Assembly (NCBI GenBank): GCA_022360095.1
Contig: JAKSDK010000668.1
Span: 1-64,000 of the forward strand
From: Phycisphaerales bacterium
GTDB taxonomy: Bacteria; Planctomycetota; Phycisphaerae; UBA1845; UTPLA1
Length of the DNA stretch: 64,000 bases
Direction of reading: 5' to 3'
Positions 59,805-64,000 of the stretch are shown piece by piece; positions within the stretch are counted from its first letter, which is position 1; each line of letters begins with the position of its first letter. Both the position numbers and the translations under genes were made by a program. The notes under the pieces are model-generated. The model did no database searches and had not been told where the DNA came from. It saw nothing but the letters and a program-made list of their open reading frames with translations.

Positions 59805-59956
59805 AAGTCTGGCGATAAAACACGGCGATCCGCCTCACGGCCGCCGTATACGTAAAGAAACTGCTGTCTGCCGAACCGGATGGTACAACACCGGACGGCA
59901 ACTGTTAGTATCAAGGGGATTATTTGTAGATGAAGTCAGGCTGTCAAGGGAAATCC

Positions 59957-61066
59957 ATGAGTATTGATCTATCGGGACCCGACATTACGCAAGCGGAAAT
60001 CGATGCCGTGATCACAGTACTGAAAAGCGGCCGTCTCTCTTTGGGCCCCAGGGTCGAGGCGTTCGAGCAGGCCCTTGCCCGTTACGTCGGTGTGGAACAC
60101 GGCATCGCCGTCTCCAGCGGGACGGCAGCGCTCCATTTGCTGATGCGGGCCATTGATCTTCGCTACGGCGACGAAGTCGTCAGCACGCCGTTCTCTTTCA
60201 TCGCTTCGACGAATTGCATTTTATTCGAGCGCGCCAAGCCGGTGCTCGTGGACATCGATCCTGAGACATGGAATCTCGATCTGAACGGCATCGAAGCGGC
60301 GATTACATCACGAACCAAGGCCATCATCCCGGTCGACGTCTTCGGCGTGGTGCCGGACATGGATGCCATCGATCAGATTGCCGAGCGCCATGGACTTCGC
60401 GTGATCGAAGACTCCTGCGAGGCCCTTGGCAGTAAGCTTAAAGGGCGCAAAGCCGGCAGCTTCGGGGATGCCGGTGTCTTCGGTTTTTATCCAAACAAGC
60501 AAATCACGACCGGTGAAGGCGGTATGATTACAACCCACGACGCGGAGATCGCCAAGCTCTGCCGCTCCATGCGGAACCAGGGACGCGACACCGGCATGGG
60601 TTGGCTTTCACATGAGCGCCTTGGCTACAACTACCGCCTCAGCGACATCGCCTGTGCGATCGGCGCCGTCCAGATGAGCCGAATTGATGACATCCTGGCC
60701 AAGCGTGGACAGGTGGCGGGCTGGTATCGAGAGCGTCTGACGGACGAGCCTCGCATTTCCATGCAGAGAATCCCGGACGAATGCGAGATGAGCTGGTTTG
60801 TTTTCGTCATCAAGCTCGCCGACGACTACAGCGAAGCGGACCGGGGCAACAAGATCGCCCAACTCCGCGAGCGCGGCATCGGGTGCAGCAATTACTTCGC
60901 CCCCATTCACCTCCAGCCGTTTTACCAAGAGCAACTGGGCTACAAACAAGGCGACTTTCCGGTTTGCGAACGTGTCGCGGCACGAACGATCGCCCTGCCG
61001 TTTCATTGCGGTCTGACGGAATCAGATGTGGACAAAGTCTGCCAAACGCTGAAAGAACTGCTCTAA
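59957..61066 (+). CDS. DegT/DnrJ/EryC1/StrS-family sugar aminotransferase
   Basis: A 369-residue PLP aminotransferase of nucleotide-sugar biosynthesis. It has LARYVGVEHGIAVSSGTAAL near the N-terminus, TPFSFIASTNCILFERAKPV, VDVFGVVPDMDAI, VIEDSCEALGS, the PLP Lys in FGFYPNKQITTGEGGM, and NYRLSDIACAIGAVQM. The family aminates keto-sugars for surface polysaccharides. The start is the ATG at 59957 with AGGG 7 nt upstream; a 9-residue longer frame from 59930 lacks a ribosome site. No sugar nucleotide genes are adjacent, so the pathway is unknown. Confidence 0.92.
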   Translation: MSIDLSGPDITQAEIDAVITVLKSGRLSLGPRVEAFEQALARYVGVEHGIAVSSGTAALHLLMRAIDLRYGDEVVSTPFSFIASTNCILFERAKPVLVDIDPETWNLDLNGIEAAITSRTKAIIPVDVFGVVPDMDAIDQIAERHGLRVIEDSCEALGSKLKGRKAGSFGDAGVFGFYPNKQITTGEGGMITTHDAEIAKLCRSMRNQGRDTGMGWLSHERLGYNYRLSDIACAIGAVQMSRIDDILAKRGQVAGWYRERLTDEPRISMQRIPDECEMSWFVFVIKLADDYSEADRGNKIAQLRERGIGCSNYFAPIHLQPFYQEQLGYKQGDFPVCERVAARTIALPFHCGLTESDVDKVCQTLKELL

Positions 61067-61097
61067 TAAGGGCGATCCAGAGTGAGCTGAGTACCAC

Positions 61098-61511
61098 GTG
61101 TCGCGATCAATCACGTTAATCGAGCTTCTCTTCACGATCGTGGCCCTTCTTTTCGGCATTGCAGGCGCCACTCTTTTCGCAAACCGATTCGACGGCAACT
61201 GGGCGCGCCCGTTGGGCTGCTTCTCGGGATGTTTCGTTTTCGTCCTGCTCGTATTCCTGTTATCGTTTCTAAAAACGCGCCTGGTCGATGGCATCCCATA
61301 CATTCCTATCTGCCGAAACGGCCAATGTCACCGCGATGACTATCGCATCGACACCAAAGAAGACCGAGCCTGTTGGACCTGCAAATGCGGAGATTCGTAC
61401 GAGCGCGTCGGCCGCCGATTCGTGTTACTCGAAGAAAAAAATGAGAGGCACTATTTGATCTGGCATCCCATGAAGGGCTGGATTGCCGACGAAAAGCACA
61501 ACGAGGCGTAA
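61098..61511 (+). CDS. Small membrane protein with Cys-rich C-terminus
   Basis: A 137-residue protein from a GTG start. There are two transmembrane helices: about 5-27 (LIELLFTIVALLFGIAGATL) and 38-60 (GCFSGCFVFVLLVFLLSFLK). The C-terminal domain has CRNGQCHRDDY and CWTCKCGD, which could form a zinc site, and ends WHPMKGWIADEKHNEA. It follows the aminotransferase by 31 nt and is likely cotranscribed. No family recognised. Confidence 0.6.
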   Translation: MSRSITLIELLFTIVALLFGIAGATLFANRFDGNWARPLGCFSGCFVFVLLVFLLSFLKTRLVDGIPYIPICRNGQCHRDDYRIDTKEDRACWTCKCGDSYERVGRRFVLLEEKNERHYLIWHPMKGWIADEKHNEA

Positions 61512-61547
61512 CTTCACGAAAGAGAATGAACAAGAACAAACGTTGGC

Positions 61548-61582
61548 AAAGCCCCGGTCAGGCGTGCCTGACGGGGCTTTTC
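61548..61582 (+). terminator. Terminator after the small membrane protein gene
   Basis: AAAGCCCCGGTCAGGC pairs with GCCTGACGGGGCTTTT, with one bulged G and a 2-nt loop. It shares its first 16 nt with the hairpin at 10846. Also placed to end the minus-strand DUF1501 transcript. Confidence 0.8.
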
Positions 61583-61628
61583 GCGTTGCGACAGGCACAC
61601 CTCTGATCGAGCCCGCGAGGCCATCGTT

Positions 61629-62918
61629 CTACATCACGATTCCTTGGAACGTCGGCGCATAGCCCGGAAAAACCAAGTCGAGGTTGGGGTTCGCAGCACG
61701 TTTGATCAAAATCTCGGACAGGATGTCGCGATAGTCGGTGGTGATCGCCAGATCTCGCTGATCGTCCAACACGTCGGGATGCAATCCGGGCCAGTCGGCG
61801 TACACCTGTCCTCCATTCACATTCCCACCAAGCACGAATAGCGCGTTGCCGTGACCGTGATCGCAGCCGAGGCTGCCGTTCTCCGCCACGCGGCGTCCGA
61901 ATTCGGACATCACGAGAATCGTGAGCGAATGCATGCAATCCTGCATGTCCGTGTGAAACGCGGTCAGGCCGGCGCTGAACTCCGTCATCAGATTAAAAAG
62001 GTGACCGTCCAACGTCCCCTGGAATGCATGGGTGTCCCAACCGCCGAGATCGATGCACGCCACTTCCAGACCGACCTGCGCCTTGGCGATTTGCGCGATT
62101 GAGCGGAGGCCGACGCCCCAGTCGCTTTCCGGATAAATCGCGCCGCCGGTTGGGGTGTAGCCGTTCGCGCTGATCTGAGCAATCAAGTCAATCGTATCGA
62201 TGACGTTGGCCGCCCCGGTCTTGACGGGCTCAACGGAGCCTTCATAGAGGCTGCCGAGCAGACTCTGTCGTTCCGCAGTGGTCTGTCCGCGACCGACAAG
62301 ACCGTATTGATCGATGTTCGGCACTGCAACCGTCGAGGGCGCACCGCCCAGTGATCGGGGGATCGCCTCCGACGCCGCCATGGCGCGAAGCTTGATTTCT
62401 TCCGGCGCCGTAACGCCGAAGAGATGACGGGCCAGCCATCCTGCCGTGTCAACGGCGGCGCTGGTCCCGGTCTCCATCAAGTCCTGGGCTTCAAAATGAG
62501 AACGGGTCGGATGATTCAGGCCCGTGGCATGAACGACGGCAAGCTGACCGGTGTCATAAATCGGTTTGAGCCCGGCCAGCGCAGGCGGAAGACCGAAGAA
62601 GCCGTCGAGGTCGATCGCCTTGTTCGGCCCTGAATCATCCGGGCGCGGGACGGCGATGGTGTTTCGCGCGTTGTAATATTCTCCGTCACCATGAGGCACA
62701 CAGGTGGTCAGGCCGTCCGCCCCACCCCGAAGAAAGACACAGACCAGCAGATCACGATCGGAGTTTTCGTCTGCGGCGAAGGCCATCCTCGGCAACCATG
62801 CCGGCGCGGAGACCACAGCCGCGGCCCCTGCCTTCCAAGCCGCACGCAGCAGCGCACGACGTTCCAACTGCACGTATTCATCACAACCACAGCGCGTGCT
62901 CGTTTCGATTCTAGTCAC
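61629..62918 (-). CDS. DUF1501 exported protein
   Basis: A 429-residue protein with a twin-arginine-like N-terminus (LERRALLRAAWKAGAAAVVS) and the DUF1501 core. Key parts are LVCVFLRGGADGLTTCVPHG, VVHATGLNHPTRSHFEAQD, CIDLGGWDTHAFQGT, VMSEFGRRVAENGSLGCDHG and HGNALFVLGG. These resemble the metal-binding residues of the alkaline phosphatase/sulfatase fold. The GTG start at 62918 has GGAGG 9 nt upstream. DUF1501 and DUF1800 genes are commonly paired in planctomycetes; their substrate is not established. A long antisense frame upstream of the GTG is not part of the gene. Confidence 0.9.
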   Translation of the reverse strand: MTRIETSTRCGCDEYVQLERRALLRAAWKAGAAAVVSAPAWLPRMAFAADENSDRDLLVCVFLRGGADGLTTCVPHGDGEYYNARNTIAVPRPDDSGPNKAIDLDGFFGLPPALAGLKPIYDTGQLAVVHATGLNHPTRSHFEAQDLMETGTSAAVDTAGWLARHLFGVTAPEEIKLRAMAASEAIPRSLGGAPSTVAVPNIDQYGLVGRGQTTAERQSLLGSLYEGSVEPVKTGAANVIDTIDLIAQISANGYTPTGGAIYPESDWGVGLRSIAQIAKAQVGLEVACIDLGGWDTHAFQGTLDGHLFNLMTEFSAGLTAFHTDMQDCMHSLTILVMSEFGRRVAENGSLGCDHGHGNALFVLGGNVNGGQVYADWPGLHPDVLDDQRDLAITTDYRDILSEILIKRAANPNLDLVFPGYAPTFQGIVM

Positions 62919-62937
62919 GTCGACATTCCTCCAGAGA

Positions 62938-64000
62938 TCAATACCATTGAAACTCGGGCGAGGACATGGCGAGGGCAAACGACTCGGCGAATTTTCGGCG
63001 GTTGTCGTTCGGGGCTTCGTTGATGTAATCAAGTAATGCCTGCCGCAATCCGTCGGGCATTTCACTTCCGAAGAACATCTGGTCCCATAGCGCGACGACG
63101 CCTTCGGGATCGGCGACGCCGTTCACGTCAGCGATTTGCCGCGGATCGATTCGGGCTTCAGGAAGTCTGCCGTCGGAATAATTCGTGGCGAAATTCCAGC
63201 GCGACAGCAAACCGGGCGCCCAATACGTGGCGACGTCGGGATATCCGTTGGGCGCCGGCCATTGAAACGGCACCTGTCCCATGATCTCCATGGAACGTGC
63301 CAGTCGCGGCACGATACGCAGGTCGGCCCCGACGCGGCGTAAAGCATCCACATAAAGATGAAACGGGCGCTTGAACTTGGGTCCGGCCTGTGCCATCGCC
63401 GATTGCGAGAGCAAAACGCGCAGTGTCGCGCGAATGTCACCATCAGAGTCGGAGAATGCCTTGGCCACTTCGCTCACAAGGCCGTCGGGAGCGTTTTCGG
63501 AAATGAATCGCTGCACCAACTTTGTCGCAATGAAGCTGGCCGTGCTCGGATGACGGGCGAGATAGTCCAGAGCCAGCTCACCGTCGCCAATTCCTCCACC
63601 AGCGGGAAGGCTGAGGTCCAAAATCTGCTTGGGTCCGTCGTCGTGATTCTCAGGACGAAAAATAAACCGACCACGGTCGCGCCCCTCCTCGACGACCGTC
63701 CAACCGGTCAGCGCACGGGACAATTCCTCAACATCTTGTTGCGTATAGTTTCCGTTGACACTGAGGGTGTGAAGCTCCATCGCCTCGCGGGCGTAGTTTT
63801 CGTTCGGCGCGCCGGCGACGTTCGAATTATTGTCGAGGTAAAGCAGCATCGCCGGGCTCTTGGCCGAAGCCCGCAACAGCTCGCGGAAATACCCCAGCGC
63901 ATGGGTACGGATCACCTCGCGATCGTCGATGGTCTTGAGATATCGGAGTTCGTTGCCGGCGGACTGATTGATGCTGAAATGGTCCGTCCAGAATTCGACC
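62938..64000 (-). CDS. DUF1800 protein (5' partial)
   Basis: The gene is cut by the right window edge; the frame stays open to base 64000, so 354 C-terminal residues are visible. DUF1800 motifs present are FWTDHFSIN near the edge, APNENYAREAMELHTLSVNG, YTQQDVEELSRALTGWT and FQWPAPNGYPD. It ends 19 nt before the DUF1501 gene and is the upstream member of the pair. Function not established. Confidence 0.92.
   Translation of the reverse strand, partial: VEFWTDHFSINQSAGNELRYLKTIDDREVIRTHALGYFRELLRASAKSPAMLLYLDNNSNVAGAPNENYAREAMELHTLSVNGNYTQQDVEELSRALTGWTVVEEGRDRGRFIFRPENHDDGPKQILDLSLPAGGGIGDGELALDYLARHPSTASFIATKLVQRFISENAPDGLVSEVAKAFSDSDGDIRATLRVLLSQSAMAQAGPKFKRPFHLYVDALRRVGADLRIVPRLARSMEIMGQVPFQWPAPNGYPDVATYWAPGLLSRWNFATNYSDGRLPEARIDPRQIADVNGVADPEGVVALWDQMFFGSEMPDGLRQALLDYINEAPNDNRRKFAESFALAMSSPEFQWY

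Overview
The window looks like a chromosomal segment of a planctomycete (Planctomycetota, probably a Phycisphaerae-like lineage). The grounds are: secreted proteins with dockerin-like C-termini and GACC cysteine repeats, a PEP-CTERM protein, a DUF1501/DUF1800 pair, a small planctomycete-type protein with a GTTLQLSTC core, zinc-ribbon membrane proteins and an S4 gene of bacterial type. No rRNA, CRISPR array, transposase or phage gene was recognised. Taxonomy is inferred from gene content only.

Region 1 (1-9700) is a cell-surface and secreted-protein zone. It has a 5'-truncated dockerin-type protein, three tandem paralogous secreted beta-repeat (G8-like) proteins plus a fourth of similar style on the minus strand, a PEP-CTERM protein, and about 1.7 kb of non-coding DNA with hairpins, LacI-like palindromes and an orphan terminator. 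Region 2 (9700-21500) holds a double winged-helix regulator, tRNA-Ala, a prepilin-like protein, a multi-PAS/GAF histidine kinase translationally coupled to a NarL-type response regulator, and housekeeping genes (DUF1844, amidohydrolase, O-methyltransferase, STAS, tsaB, threonine aldolase). Region 3 (21700-29700) has three secreted proteases (one trypsin-like, two metzincin-like) sharing a C-terminal FN3-like plus dockerin-like cassette that is nearly identical at DNA level. Region 4 (29700-39700) is mixed: a short uvrC, membrane and regulatory proteins, tRNA-Cys, a short RlmN-like enzyme, two small Cys-rich lipoproteins (one Kazal-type), rpsD, a C2H2 zinc-finger/AT-hook protein and a KamA-like radical SAM enzyme.

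Region 5 (40106-59744, all minus strand) is the most striking part: an almost uninterrupted respiratory gene cluster. In transcription order it reads HEAT-repeat membrane protein, ferredoxin::Rieske fusion, b6-type cytochrome b with the putative heme ci cysteine, an extended subunit-IV-like protein with APWY in place of PEWY, a 1524-residue octaheme cytochrome c, a cupredoxin-like periplasmic protein, oxidase subunits II, I, III and IV, two small membrane proteins, heme A synthase, heme O synthase, an ABC exporter pair, a SCO copper chaperone and DUF420. The inference is a menaquinol-oxidising bc-type complex wired through a giant multiheme cytochrome and a copper protein to an aa3-type oxidase. 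A CRP/FNR-like palindrome lies just upstream of the first gene.

Region 6 (59900-64000) has a DegT-family aminotransferase, a small membrane protein, and the DUF1501/DUF1800 pair, the latter cut by the window end. All functional calls are from reading motifs and overall sequence character; no database search was run.
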